The translations under genes and the position numbers were made by a program. This document shows, one piece after another, positions 1-8,951 of a DNA stretch of 22,787 nucleotides. Origin of the DNA: an uncultured Clostridium sp. (lineage in GTDB: Bacteria > Bacillota > Clostridia > Christensenellales > CAG-138); assembly GCA_900542285.1 (NCBI GenBank), contig UQNF01000028.1:1-22787 (forward strand), read 5' to 3'. The notes under the pieces were generated by a model. That model ran no database searches. It saw only the letters and a list, made by a program, of their open reading frames with translations, and had not been told where the DNA came from. Each line of letters starts with the position of its first letter. Positions within the stretch are counted from its first letter, which is position 1.

Positions 1-61
1 CACAGGAGAGCCTTCTCTTGCTTCTTATTTGTTACCCATGTATTGTACCTCAACAAACTTG
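1..61. other. Left-edge intergenic stretch after spoIVB
   Basis: These 61 bases follow the spoIVB stop codon on the minus strand. A short imperfect inverted repeat is visible (GAGAG near 6-10 against CTCTT near 15-19), but there is no T-run to make it a convincing terminator before the window ends. No gene is supported here. In Firmicutes spo0A usually follows spoIVB, so its start is expected just beyond the edge; that is inference from family synteny. Confidence 0.5.
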
Positions 62-1291
62 TCAGAACTCCTGCATCCAGTATGCGTAGATAGCATACCC
101 TTTGGTCGGGTCGTTCACGAATACATGTGTTACTACGCCAATGAGCATTCCGTCCTGAATAATTGGGCTTCCCGACATGCCTTGCACAATGCCTCCTGCT
201 TTATCCAGCAGTCTTTCATCAGTCACTTCGATGACCATGCCCTTTTGCCCTGCTTCAGACTGGCGAACCGTCTTAACGACCTTGCAGCTGTATGCTCCTA
301 CCTTCCCATTTTCAATAGAAGCAAGTATGTAGGCATCTCCCTTCTTGACTTCATCGGGAAATGCAACCGGTACGATGTAATCCGCCATAGATTCTGCTTG
401 CGTCTTTTCTATGACGCCATATATTCCGAATTCGCCGTTCGTCCGAATACTGCCGATAAGCTCAGACGATGAATCAAAGCTTCCCTGAAGCTCTCCGGGA
501 TTTCCTGCCAGCCCTTTCTTCACGCCAACAATACTTGCTCTTCGCATTTCGCCGCTTCCAACCTTAATAATATTGCCGGTGTCAGCATCGATAACGGCAT
601 GGCCAAGGGCTGCGGCATACCCTGTTTGCGTATCGACGAAAGACAGCGTCCCTATGCCTATGGTGCTGTCCCGAACCCACGCTCCGATTTTAAGACGGCC
701 ATCAGCTGCGGTTACGGGTTGAACGGTGAGCAATATTCGCTCAGAATTACGTTCTATAACTATATCTGCCGTTCCAACCGCAGCTTCAACTGCTTCCTGC
801 ATCTCAGAGGACGAATTAACCTCTATACCATTGATAGAAACAATGATATCGCCGGGCCTTATTCCTGCATCCTCCGATGGACTGCACTTTCTGCCCCCGC
901 TGTCGGTAAAGCTTCCGTTTCCAACCACCAGCAATCCCTTGGTATGTATCGAAATGCCTATTGCGTCACCGCATGGGTGCACATAGTCTCTGCTCCCAAC
1001 ATATATCGGAATCGTTTTGATGTTTATCAAGCCAAACAGCTTTACGGTTAGATACTTTTCCGAAAGCGTTTCATTCAGATTTCCGGATGATACCGTTTCA
1101 AATGATAAGCCGTTTGCTCCATAAAACATCTTTTCGATATCAGACTCTTTCTCCGCAAAAATTGCGTCAGGCATGGAGCGAATGTTCTTCATACACGGAG
1201 TAAAATTAAAAATACAGATACATATGCAAAGAATGAATCCGAAAAACCGGATCCATCTATTATTTTCTTTGGAATTTATATGCTTTCGCAT
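62..1291 (-). CDS. spoIVB: SpoIVB peptidase (stage IV sporulation serine protease)
   Basis: This is a 409-residue S55-family serine protease. In the known pathway it is secreted from the forespore into the intermembrane space and cleaves SpoIVFA, releasing sigma-K activation in the mother cell. An N-terminal hydrophobic segment (about residues 13-32) serves as signal or anchor. A PDZ domain follows (about 112-190), then the protease domain with GIGTLSF, the histidine motif GHAVIDADTG (His about 231) and the serine motif QGMSGSP (Ser about 373), ending in GVVTHVFVNDPTKGYAIY. The ATG at 1291 was chosen over an upstream in-frame start at 1345 because GGAGG lies 5 nt before it. It follows recN after 72 nt. 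That gap could hold a forespore promoter, but I could not place one. Confidence 0.96.
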   Translation of the reverse strand: MRKHINSKENNRWIRFFGFILCICICIFNFTPCMKNIRSMPDAIFAEKESDIEKMFYGANGLSFETVSSGNLNETLSEKYLTVKLFGLINIKTIPIYVGSRDYVHPCGDAIGISIHTKGLLVVGNGSFTDSGGRKCSPSEDAGIRPGDIIVSINGIEVNSSSEMQEAVEAAVGTADIVIERNSERILLTVQPVTAADGRLKIGAWVRDSTIGIGTLSFVDTQTGYAAALGHAVIDADTGNIIKVGSGEMRRASIVGVKKGLAGNPGELQGSFDSSSELIGSIRTNGEFGIYGVIEKTQAESMADYIVPVAFPDEVKKGDAYILASIENGKVGAYSCKVVKTVRQSEAGQKGMVIEVTDERLLDKAGGIVQGMSGSPIIQDGMLIGVVTHVFVNDPTKGYAIYAYWMQEF

Positions 1292-1363
1292 CGCTGCCTC
1301 CGTGTTCGAACCTAATGGAATTAGCTTTGCTCGATGCGAAAACAATTATTCTCTCTTTTGTTG

Positions 1364-3055
1364 TCAGCTGATCGATAGCTTGTACTTCTCGGAAGCGCTG
1401 ATAAGCTCCTGCGCATACTTAACTGCGGACTCGTCTGCGTTTACCGAACCCATTATCCTTGCGAGTTCAGTCCTGCGCTCTTCATCGCCAAGCTGCCTCA
1501 GCGACGAATGGGTTTCACCGTTTTTCATTGTCTTTTCGACCAAGAAATGACTGTCCGCATAAGCCGCTATCTGTGGAAGATGTGTAATGCAGAGCACCTG
1601 GTGTGATGCAGCGATCCGCGCCATCTTTTCGCCGACCTTTATTGCAGTAACGCCGCTGATTCCGGAATCGATCTCATCAAAAATCAGCGTTGGAATGGCA
1701 TCCGCATCGGCACATACTGTTTTTATAGCAAGCATTATCCTTGAAAGCTCGCCTCCAGAAGCAACCTTTGCAAGAGGCTTGCATGGTTCGCCTGCGTTTG
1801 CAGAGAACATGAACTCGATGCTGTCGCTGCCGTTGATATGCAGCTTTTCATCGGATACATTATTAACATAGGTAAACTGAGCATTCACCATTCCAAGTTC
1901 ACGCAGCTGTTTGGTAACGTTTTCAGATAAAGCCTGCGCTGCTTGGTTTCTAAGTGCTGTCAGCCTTGCGGATGCTTCAAAATATTCTGATTTTAACCTT
2001 GCAAGCTCCTTTATCAATCTTTCCCTAATCTCATCAGAGCTTGAAAGCTCTTCAAGCTCCGTCTTGCAGTTCTGCATGAATTCAAGCACAGCTTCAATAC
2101 TTCCCCCGTACTTTCGCTTGAGCGAATTAAGATAATCCATCCTGTTCTCAAGCTCATTGAGTCTTTCGGGCGAGAACTCAAAGCTAAGGCTCAGATCCCT
2201 CAGCTGATATGACGCATCCTCAAGTTCATAATACAAGCTGTTGATCCTCTCGTAAATATCACTATATACAGCAGAAATATCGGAGATCCTCGAGAGGGCA
2301 TCGGCCGCTTTTCGAACGCTGCCAAGCGAACCGCGATCTCCTGAGATGATATCCGATGCAATATCCAGGGAACTGCTTATCCGTTCTGCGTTGCTGAGTA
2401 CAGCGAGCTCACATGTAATCTCCTCTTCCTCTCCGGCATACAGATGCGCTGTTTCTATCTCGTTGATTTGATAAGCTAAAATATCGATTCGGCGTTCTCG
2501 CTCTTCAGCTGACACAAAGCCTGAGTTTAATTTGCGTTCAACCTCGGTATAGGCTCGATAAAGCTCTGCCACTTTATTCCTAACCGGAATTATCTCAGAC
2601 GCATTGAACTCATCCACCATGTGCATATGCTTCTTGGGATCGAGCAGACTTTGGTGCGTATGCTGACCGTGAACGTCGACCAACGAATCCGCAATCAAAT
2701 GAAGCGTTGCGAGAGGTACAACTTCGCCGTTAATCCTGCATAGGCTCTTGCCCGATGCAGTTATCTCACGCATCAAAATGAGCTCATCATCTTCAGAGAG
2801 GAGCCCGTTATCATTGAGCAGGGACTTGACAGTATCGTTGTTCTTTATAGAGAACAATGCTTCCACCCTTGCTTTCTGCTGATTTACGGCAATAAGGTCC
2901 TTGCTTGCGCGCTCTCCGAGAACAAGGTTTACACTGTCAATTATTATGGATTTTCCCGCACCGGTCTCGCCTGTGAGTACATTCAATCCGCCGCCAAGCT
3001 CAATGTCCAGCGAAGAAATGAGTGCGATATTCTTGATTATGAGTCGTTCAAGCAT
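1364..3055 (-). CDS. recN: DNA repair protein RecN
   Basis: This is a 563-residue SMC-like ATPase acting in double-strand break repair, of normal length for RecN. The N-terminal half-ATPase carries the Walker A motif GETGAGKS (29-36). A long central region with coiled-coil character (about 150-380) follows. The C-terminal half has the ABC signature VASGGELS (431-438), Walker B LIFDEID (457-463) and the H-loop THLPQ (491-495). The ATG at 3055 is preceded by GAGG at 5 nt. The gene starts 20 nt after nadK and lies 72 nt before spoIVB. In many Firmicutes argR/ahrC sits immediately before recN; here it is absent and nadK takes that position. A LexA-like site lies far upstream, before folD, but none is obvious next to recN. 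Confidence 0.97.
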   Translation of the reverse strand: MLERLIIKNIALISSLDIELGGGLNVLTGETGAGKSIIIDSVNLVLGERASKDLIAVNQQKARVEALFSIKNNDTVKSLLNDNGLLSEDDELILMREITASGKSLCRINGEVVPLATLHLIADSLVDVHGQHTHQSLLDPKKHMHMVDEFNASEIIPVRNKVAELYRAYTEVERKLNSGFVSAEERERRIDILAYQINEIETAHLYAGEEEEITCELAVLSNAERISSSLDIASDIISGDRGSLGSVRKAADALSRISDISAVYSDIYERINSLYYELEDASYQLRDLSLSFEFSPERLNELENRMDYLNSLKRKYGGSIEAVLEFMQNCKTELEELSSSDEIRERLIKELARLKSEYFEASARLTALRNQAAQALSENVTKQLRELGMVNAQFTYVNNVSDEKLHINGSDSIEFMFSANAGEPCKPLAKVASGGELSRIMLAIKTVCADADAIPTLIFDEIDSGISGVTAIKVGEKMARIAASHQVLCITHLPQIAAYADSHFLVEKTMKNGETHSSLRQLGDEERRTELARIMGSVNADESAVKYAQELISASEKYKLSIS

Positions 3056-3075
3056 AGCAACCTCGTCAAAGCCAA

Positions 3076-3891
3076 TTATTTAAGCTTATCCCTTATGAGG
3101 GAGAATACATTCCGTTCTCTGAGTCTGACAAAGCTGACTTTTTTTGTGGAATTAACCACCTCTATCGCTGAATTCGCAGGAAGCGTCATCAGCTGTGTAC
3201 CGTCTCCGCTCAAAAAGCACTCGCTCATTACCTTAACAACGATCCTTGAATTATACGAAGCAACGATCGGTCTTGAAGTCAAAGAGTGCGGGCAAACGGG
3301 AGTCAGCAGAATAACATCAAGCTCCGGTGCAACTATCGGCCCTCCGGCGGAAATCGAGTAGCCCGTAGAACCGGTAGTTGAGCTTATTATCATGCCGTCG
3401 CCCCTAACAATGCCGATCGACATGTCATCAATAAAAGCTTCTATGTGAGTAACTGATGACGAGCTATTCTTGAATACAAGAAAATCGTTAAGGCAGGTAA
3501 AGCTTTTGCCCGTTTCAGTATTGCATCGAATAGTCGACCTTGTTTCAAGGTAATAATCCCCGTTATTCAGGCGATCAAGCGCATCGCTGAAATTATCTAT
3601 AGATACTTCGTTGAAGAAACCGATCTTTCCCTTGTCTATGCTCAAGATCGGCGTATAGGAATCAATATCGCTGTTTAGCGCATTTGCGACCGTCCTAAGA
3701 ATAGTGCCATCCCCACCGAGCGTTACGATGCACTTGGGAGCGCAGCACCTTTCCGCCTGATACATTTCTGCCGTCGTATCAAATGCTTTACACTCGAATC
3801 CTGCTTTTTCTCCGATTTCAAGCGCCCTTGCCAAGTCGACAGCGGCATTTGGTTTTGTCATATTCGCATAGAAGTACAGTTTTTCTTTCAT
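3076..3891 (-). CDS. nadK: NAD kinase
   Basis: This 271-residue enzyme phosphorylates NAD to NADP with ATP or polyphosphate in the cytosol. It shows the family signature GGDGT (59-63), the conserved Asn-Asp pair in CLNDF (135-136; many homologues have Asn-Glu) and the glycine-rich GSTGYSISAGGPI motif (174-186). The ATG at 3891 is chosen over an in-frame TTG at 3897: AGGGG lies 6 nt before the ATG but directly abuts the TTG. It begins 10 nt after the tlyA stop and ends 20 nt before recN, so it is internal to the long folD-to-spoIVB unit. Confidence 0.95.
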   Translation of the reverse strand: MKEKLYFYANMTKPNAAVDLARALEIGEKAGFECKAFDTTAEMYQAERCCAPKCIVTLGGDGTILRTVANALNSDIDSYTPILSIDKGKIGFFNEVSIDNFSDALDRLNNGDYYLETRSTIRCNTETGKSFTCLNDFLVFKNSSSSVTHIEAFIDDMSIGIVRGDGMIISSTTGSTGYSISAGGPIVAPELDVILLTPVCPHSLTSRPIVASYNSRIVVKVMSECFLSGDGTQLMTLPANSAIEVVNSTKKVSFVRLRERNVFSLIRDKLK

Positions 3892-3901
3892 AGTCAACCC
3901 C

Positions 3902-4708
3902 TCAATCCAAATCTTCGTGTGCCTGCATTACGATCTCTCCGGCCTTCTCCGCAAGCTTCAGCGTATCGTGTTCGCCTTCGCAGCGAGAAAGATACAGGAG
4001 GAACTCAATATTGCCCTTCGGCCCTGTAATCGGAGAATAGTCAACCGCTTTGATACCGAAGCCATTTTCAATTGCAAAAGCAATAGCGTTATTTAGCACT
4101 TCTTCATGCGTTTGGGCATCTCTCACTACGCCATTCTTTCCAACTTTGCCTCTTCCTGCTTCAAATTGAGGTTTTACAAGCACTACAGCTTCACCGTCAT
4201 TTGCTAAACACTCGGCAAGTCTTGGAAGGATAAGCTTAATCGAAATGAATGATACGTCAACCGAAGCAAAGGCGGGTATTTCGCTGAACCAATCGGGATT
4301 CATAATCCTGGCGTTATGCCGCTCCATGCAGACAACCCTATCATCATTTCTGAGCTTCCAATCAAGCTGCCCATAGCCGACATCGACCGCATAGACTTTC
4401 TTCGCTCCATGCATAAGCATGCAATCAGTGAATCCGCCCGTTGAGGCACCGACATCAATGCATACCTTGTCTTTAAGCTCAACGCCATAACAGTCAACAG
4501 CCTTTTGAAGTTTCAAACCTCCTCGGCTTACAAACGGTATCGGGTTTTCCTTAATAGTAATGCTCTGGCCTTCATGGCACTGATCGCTCGCTTTCTGCAC
4601 CTTGACTCCGTCCAGCAAAACAACGCCCTCCATAATGAGCGCCTTTGCTCTTTCACGGCTCTGTGCGATTCCTTGTTCGACCATTGCGCTGTCGATTCTC
4701 TGTGACAA
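3902..4708 (-). CDS. tlyA: TlyA-family rRNA (cytidine-2'-O)-methyltransferase
   Basis: This 268-residue protein joins an N-terminal S4 RNA-binding domain (about residues 1-60, RIDSAMVEQGIAQSRERAKALI) to an FtsJ/RrmJ-like SAM-dependent methyltransferase. The SAM-binding loop IDVGASTGGFTDC is at 84-96 and the catalytic-region motif VKPQFE is at 178-183. TlyA homologues 2'-O-methylate rRNA cytidines; Firmicute members are often annotated YqxC or hemolysin A, and haemolysis is not implied. The start is TTG at 4708, supported by a full GGAGG with a 6-nt spacer and by the MSQRID beginning typical of the family. It follows dxs by 24 nt and precedes nadK by 10 nt. Confidence 0.93.
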   Translation of the reverse strand: MSQRIDSAMVEQGIAQSRERAKALIMEGVVLLDGVKVQKASDQCHEGQSITIKENPIPFVSRGGLKLQKAVDCYGVELKDKVCIDVGASTGGFTDCMLMHGAKKVYAVDVGYGQLDWKLRNDDRVVCMERHNARIMNPDWFSEIPAFASVDVSFISIKLILPRLAECLANDGEAVVLVKPQFEAGRGKVGKNGVVRDAQTHEEVLNNAIAFAIENGFGIKAVDYSPITGPKGNIEFLLYLSRCEGEHDTLKLAEKAGEIVMQAHEDLD

Positions 4709-4732
4709 ACCTAACCTCCAAATGAATGCTGA

Positions 4733-6619
4733 TCAACACATTTCAGCAGCGATACTCTTAATAGTTTCAGCAAGCTTAACTTCTGATAATCCGCAGAACT
4801 CATCCTGTTCATCGACGCTGCCGGCTTCAATCGGAATACTCGGAACTCCGAGAGTAACGACCCTTGGAGAATTAAGCCTTGAACACATTATTCTTGCGAT
4901 CTGTGCTCCAAAGCCTGTATCGCGGCTTCCGTCCTCAACAGTAATAATAACTCGGGCAGGAGTCAGCATGCCGAGCAGCTCATCATCAATAGGACACAGC
5001 AGTCTGGCATTTACTATCCCAATTTCCATGTTCTTCAGCTCCGGATCATTCTCGACAAGATTAATCACCCTGCTGAGCAATCTTCCCGTGGCTACGATCG
5101 TGAGCTGCTTGACCGTATCGGTAATCAATTCCCATTTATCCATAGGAACATCGGAATTAAGCGCCCTCGACGGCAGTATTCCGCGGTTATATCGAATCGC
5201 TGCCGGACAGCCAAGTTCCAAGGCATAATCCAGCATAGCGCGAAGCTCTTCAACGGAGGACGGTGAAAACAGCTTGAGACCATTGGGCAGCGAGGTAAAA
5301 TACGCAATATCGTATACTCCCTGATGAGTTTCACCATCTGCGCCGACAAGGCCGGCTCTGTCTATGGCGAATACGACCGGAAGCTTTTGCAAGCACACAT
5401 CATGAAGCAGCTGATCATACCCTCTTTGGAGAAAGGTTGAGTATACGGCAAATACCGGCTTCAGTCCTGCTTCCGCCATGCCTGCTGCCATCGTCACAGC
5501 GTGCTGCTCGGCAATGCCGACATCAAAGAATCTGTCCGGAAAGCGCTCTCTAAACTCATATAAGCCGGTGCCCTCTGCCATCGCCGCGGTTATCGCAACG
5601 ATCCTGTTGTCCGTTTCAGCCAACTTGCAGAGCTCGGAAGCAAAGACATTGGAATTACCCAAGGCAGATTTCGTTTCACCGGTATCAGCGTCAAACCTTC
5701 CGACTCCGTGGTATTTTTCAGGGTTGCGCTCTGCCGGAGCGTAGCCCTTGCCCTTCTTGGTTATGACATGAATGAGCACCGGTTTATCCTTGATATTCTT
5801 CGCGTGCTCAATATTATCTACCAATTCACCGATATCATGTCCGTCGATCGGTCCCATATATGTAAAGCCGAGTTCTTCAAACATAACGTTTGGGAGAACG
5901 AAGAACTTGATCCTGTTTTTCAGTCTCTCAAGTCCGTTGCTCATCGAGGTTCCGATAATCGGAATACGCTTAAGCCTGCTTGAAAAGCTTTTCTTGAAGC
6001 CTTTATAGCCCTTGCTGGTTCTGATATGGGTCAGATGCGTGCTGATGCCTCCGACGCTGCCGCCGATTGACATCTTGTTGTCATTTAACACCACAATGAG
6101 CGGCAGCTCCTTTTCGCCCGCATCATCCAAAGCCTCATAAGCCAGTCCACCGGTCAGAGCTCCGTCGCCTATTAACGCAACTATGCGTGTATCGTTATCT
6201 CCGCTCAGCCTCAATGCGCGAAGCATGCCGAGTGCGGCAGATATCGAAGTACTCGAGTGCCCGACATTGAAGGCATCGTATTCACTTTCATTTGTCTTTG
6301 GAAACCCGGATATTCCTCCCTGCTGCCGAAGCGTATCAAAGCGTTCACCTCTTCCGGTAATCAGCTTGTGAACATAGCTTTGGTGACCCACATCAAAAAC
6401 AAGCCTATCCTTTGAGAAATCGAAGCACAAGTGCAGCGCTATCGTAAGCTCAACGATACCAAGGTTCGCTGACAGATGACCTCCAGTTTTTGAAACGACC
6501 GAAACAAGGTATTCCCTTATTTCTGCGGCAAGCCCGGTAAGCTGATCCCTGCTTAGCTTTTTCAGATCATCCGGACATTGAATATGCTTAAGAAGCTGTG
6601 TTTCATCATATGATATCAT
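4733..6619 (-). CDS. dxs: 1-deoxy-D-xylulose-5-phosphate synthase
   Basis: This 628-residue thiamine-diphosphate enzyme condenses pyruvate with glyceraldehyde 3-phosphate, the first step of the MEP isoprenoid pathway. The N-terminal ThDP domain has GGHLSANLG (46-54), DVGHQ (76-80), the GDGALTGG diphosphate motif (151-158) and LNDN (178-181). The middle transketolase-like domain carries DVGIAEQHAVTMAAGMA, and the segment GADGETHQG is intact. The length is normal. It starts 3 nt after the ispA stop and has AGGAG about 10 nt before the ATG, the last part of which overlaps the end of ispA, indicating translational coupling. Pairing with ispA puts precursor and prenyl chain synthesis together. Confidence 0.97.
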   Translation of the reverse strand: MISYDETQLLKHIQCPDDLKKLSRDQLTGLAAEIREYLVSVVSKTGGHLSANLGIVELTIALHLCFDFSKDRLVFDVGHQSYVHKLITGRGERFDTLRQQGGISGFPKTNESEYDAFNVGHSSTSISAALGMLRALRLSGDNDTRIVALIGDGALTGGLAYEALDDAGEKELPLIVVLNDNKMSIGGSVGGISTHLTHIRTSKGYKGFKKSFSSRLKRIPIIGTSMSNGLERLKNRIKFFVLPNVMFEELGFTYMGPIDGHDIGELVDNIEHAKNIKDKPVLIHVITKKGKGYAPAERNPEKYHGVGRFDADTGETKSALGNSNVFASELCKLAETDNRIVAITAAMAEGTGLYEFRERFPDRFFDVGIAEQHAVTMAAGMAEAGLKPVFAVYSTFLQRGYDQLLHDVCLQKLPVVFAIDRAGLVGADGETHQGVYDIAYFTSLPNGLKLFSPSSVEELRAMLDYALELGCPAAIRYNRGILPSRALNSDVPMDKWELITDTVKQLTIVATGRLLSRVINLVENDPELKNMEIGIVNARLLCPIDDELLGMLTPARVIITVEDGSRDTGFGAQIARIMCSRLNSPRVVTLGVPSIPIEAGSVDEQDEFCGLSEVKLAETIKSIAAEMC

Positions 6620-6622
6620 GAC

Positions 6623-7528
6623 TCAGCAGCTCCTGTTGATGATGAAATTAACGGTATCATACAGATACTTGCAGTTATCTCCAAATGTAGAAAACAGCAG
6701 CCTTTCAGCTTCCGCAGCGATAACCTGTGCTTTCTCGCGCGCTTCATCAATTCCGTACAGTGTTACATAGGTAAGTTTGTTTCTTACTTCCCCATCCTTA
6801 TGCACGGATTTCCCCATTAGTTCCCTGCTGCCGCTTGCATCGAGAATATCATCAGTGATTTGGAACAGAAGCCCAATCTTCTCACCATATGCCTCAAGGC
6901 ATTTCAACTGGCTGTCGGTCGTACTGCTGCAATACGCGCCTGCCAATATGCTCGCAATCAGCATATCGGCCGTCTTATGGCTGTGTATGTTGTAAAGTTC
7001 CTTTTCATCCTTGATGCCTTGCTCCTCGCTTAACAAATCAAGGCTTTGACCGGCCACCATTCCGCATGCACCGGCACGCTTTGCTATCTCAGCAACTGCG
7101 CGGAAATATCCGGCATCGTTGAAAGAAAGCCCGGCTTCAAGCATATACTGAAAAGCATATGTGAGCAGTCCGTCACCGGCAAGAACAGCCTGTCCTTCGC
7201 CAAACATAATATGGTTTGTTGGCTGGCCCCTGCGAAGATCATCATCATCCATACACGGTAAATCGTCATGTATCAGCGAATATGTATGAATCATTTCTAT
7301 TCCGCAAGCGAGCTTAATGGCCATCTTTCGGTTTCCGCCCATGATATCGCATACGCCAATGGTCAGGCATGGCCTGATGCGTTTACCGCCAGCCATCAAG
7401 CTGTATCGCATCGCATTGCCCAGCACTTCGGGTATTTCGGGCCTTATCATCGCTTCCTCAAGAGATGCATTAATAATGTTTCTATACCTCTGGTTGCGAT
7501 CCTGATAGCTTAATTCATCTCTAATCAT
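6623..7528 (-). CDS. ispA: Polyprenyl (farnesyl/geranyl) diphosphate synthase
   Basis: This class I trans-prenyltransferase of about 301 residues condenses IPP with allylic diphosphates to make short-chain prenyl diphosphates. It shows GGKRIRP (47-53), the first aspartate-rich motif DDLPCMDDDD with the DDxxxxD spacing of bacterial FPP synthases (88-97), and the second aspartate-rich motif QITDDILD (223-230). The ATG at 7528 is preferred to an in-frame TTG at 7552 with no ribosome site. The chosen ATG lies just before the xseB stop (ATGATTAG), so the genes overlap by 8 nt and translation is probably coupled. The only upstream purine run (AAGG) is about 15 nt away, so the exact start is moderately certain. 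Chain length (C15 or C20) cannot be fixed from sequence alone. Confidence 0.93.
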   Translation of the reverse strand: MIRDELSYQDRNQRYRNIINASLEEAMIRPEIPEVLGNAMRYSLMAGGKRIRPCLTIGVCDIMGGNRKMAIKLACGIEMIHTYSLIHDDLPCMDDDDLRRGQPTNHIMFGEGQAVLAGDGLLTYAFQYMLEAGLSFNDAGYFRAVAEIAKRAGACGMVAGQSLDLLSEEQGIKDEKELYNIHSHKTADMLIASILAGAYCSSTTDSQLKCLEAYGEKIGLLFQITDDILDASGSRELMGKSVHKDGEVRNKLTYVTLYGIDEAREKAQVIAAEAERLLFSTFGDNCKYLYDTVNFIINRSC

Positions 7529-7718
7529 TATTCTGTACCATAACCTTATCAATTCTGCTACGGTAGCTATTCAGCAGCTCAGTACAATGATTGACCAGCT
7601 CTATACCCTGTTCGTAAAGACTGACCATTTCATCCAGCGATGTACTGCCGGAATTTAGCTTTTCAAGAATGCTATCCAGCTTTTCCGATGCCTGTTCAAA
7701 GCTAAGCTCAGTATTCAT
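7521..7718 (-). CDS. xseB: Exodeoxyribonuclease VII small subunit
   Basis: This 65-residue protein is the normal size for XseB, the small helical subunit that binds the XseA large subunit to form exonuclease VII, which degrades single-stranded DNA to oligonucleotides. The family pattern is clear: SFEQASEKLDSILEKL near the N terminus, then a serine-led helix ending GIELVNHCTELL. The ATG at 7718 has AAGGAAG about 6 nt upstream. It lies 18 nt after xseA and overlaps ispA by 8 nt. Confidence 0.94.
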   Translation of the reverse strand: MNTELSFEQASEKLDSILEKLNSGSTSLDEMVSLYEQGIELVNHCTELLNSYRSRIDKVMVQNND

Positions 7719-7736
7719 ATCGTTCTTCCTTTCGTG

Positions 7737-8951
7737 TTAATCTTTGTGCTCCCGACTATCGGTGACAGCGGCAGAAACGCTCCCATCAGCAAATATAATT
7801 GCAATTCTATCCCCGGAAGTGAGTTCTGAGGCAGAAGGCACATAGTGACCCTCTGTGTTCCTTATCAGCGCATATCCTCGCTTAATGACAGCACGAGGGT
7901 TCAGGGCTTCAAGGCTGCGGCTCCTTGTTTCGAGCTTGCTGTAACCGGAAGCAATAGCGAACTCAATCGCATTATTGATTTTTGAGCACATTTCGTTTAG
8001 CTTCTGCTGTTTAAGCGTAAACATCGAACCGGAATCCCTCAGAATCGGAAGCGAGCTGCAGTATTCGATGTGTTTTGCGGCTGCATTTAAGGAATTACCT
8101 ATTCGCGCGGTCAATGTTTCCTTAATTCTCCCTAAGCTCTCCAATAACTCGCTCAAAACAGGAACGCAAATCTCAGCCGCAGCGGATGGAGTAGGCGCTC
8201 TAAGATCTGCAACAAAATCCGTAATAGTATAGTCGATCTCATGACCAACGGCGCTTATCGTGGGAATGCGGCTTTGATAAATTGATCTTGCAAGTACCTC
8301 ATCGTTAAAGCAGGAAAGCTCGTCATAGCTTCCGCCTCCCCTGCCGATTATGATAACGTCGGCACGGCCATCGTCATTAATAGCATCCAGAGCATTAATG
8401 AGCGAAGCAGGAGCTTCTTTCCCCTGAACTGTGGCCGGAGCAAACACCATATCCATAGTCGGGAAACGACGGGTTATCACATTCACAATATCATGAAACG
8501 CCGCTCCGGAATCGCTGGTAATGATGCCTACGCATCTTGGGAGCTTTGGAATGCTGCGCTTGCGATCGAACAGACCCTCGCTTGCGAGTTTATCTCTGGT
8601 CTCAAGGAAACGCTTGTACAAGTCTCCATCGCCTGCCTCATGCATAGAGGTTATGTTAAAGGTGTATTGTCCGCTTGGCGAATAGACTTCAACCCTTCCG
8701 CTGACGATAACATTTACGCCGTCCTTGGGTTCAAATCTCAACATAGCGGCTCTGCTCTTGAACATTACACACCGAATGCTTGCATTCTCGTCCTTGAGTG
8801 TGAAATATATATGTCCGGAGCTATATTGCAGCTTCAATGCGGAGATCTCGCCTTGTACCTTGATGCTTCTAAGCCTAACATCGTTTGCAAGAAGCGAATT
8901 CACATATTCATTTAGAGTCGTGACGCTTATCGCCTGTTCATTTCCTGCCAT
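7737..8951 (-). CDS. xseA: Exodeoxyribonuclease VII large subunit
   Basis: This 404-residue catalytic subunit of exonuclease VII has an N-terminal OB-fold for single-stranded DNA (about 1-105, including GEISALK and SSGHIYFTLKD). The catalytic domain has the motifs VGIITSDSGAAFHDI (141-155), GRGGGSYDEL (203-212), AVGHEIDYTITDFVADLRA (234-252) and PTPSAAAE (253-260). A coiled-coil-like C-terminal part follows. The ATG at 8951 lies inside the end of folD, giving a 14-nt overlap. The ribosome site is weak, so coupling to folD translation is likely. Its partner xseB follows after 18 nt. Confidence 0.96.
   Translation of the reverse strand: MAGNEQAISVTTLNEYVNSLLANDVRLRSIKVQGEISALKLQYSSGHIYFTLKDENASIRCVMFKSRAAMLRFEPKDGVNVIVSGRVEVYSPSGQYTFNITSMHEAGDGDLYKRFLETRDKLASEGLFDRKRSIPKLPRCVGIITSDSGAAFHDIVNVITRRFPTMDMVFAPATVQGKEAPASLINALDAINDDGRADVIIIGRGGGSYDELSCFNDEVLARSIYQSRIPTISAVGHEIDYTITDFVADLRAPTPSAAAEICVPVLSELLESLGRIKETLTARIGNSLNAAAKHIEYCSSLPILRDSGSMFTLKQQKLNEMCSKINNAIEFAIASGYSKLETRSRSLEALNPRAVIKRGYALIRNTEGHYVPSASELTSGDRIAIIFADGSVSAAVTDSREHKD

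Noticed and set aside
1292..1345. Upstream in-frame start for spoIVB
   Set aside because: GGAGG is positioned for the ATG at 1291, and the extra 18 residues add nothing before the signal segment.
1292..1363. Sigma-F/G promoter before spoIVB
   Set aside because: GCATC and CATTAGG fit the consensus poorly; no convincing spaced pair was found.
4602..5228. Plus-strand open frame of 208 codons over tlyA/dxs
   Set aside because: It runs antisense to two conserved genes with full motifs and matches no family I know.
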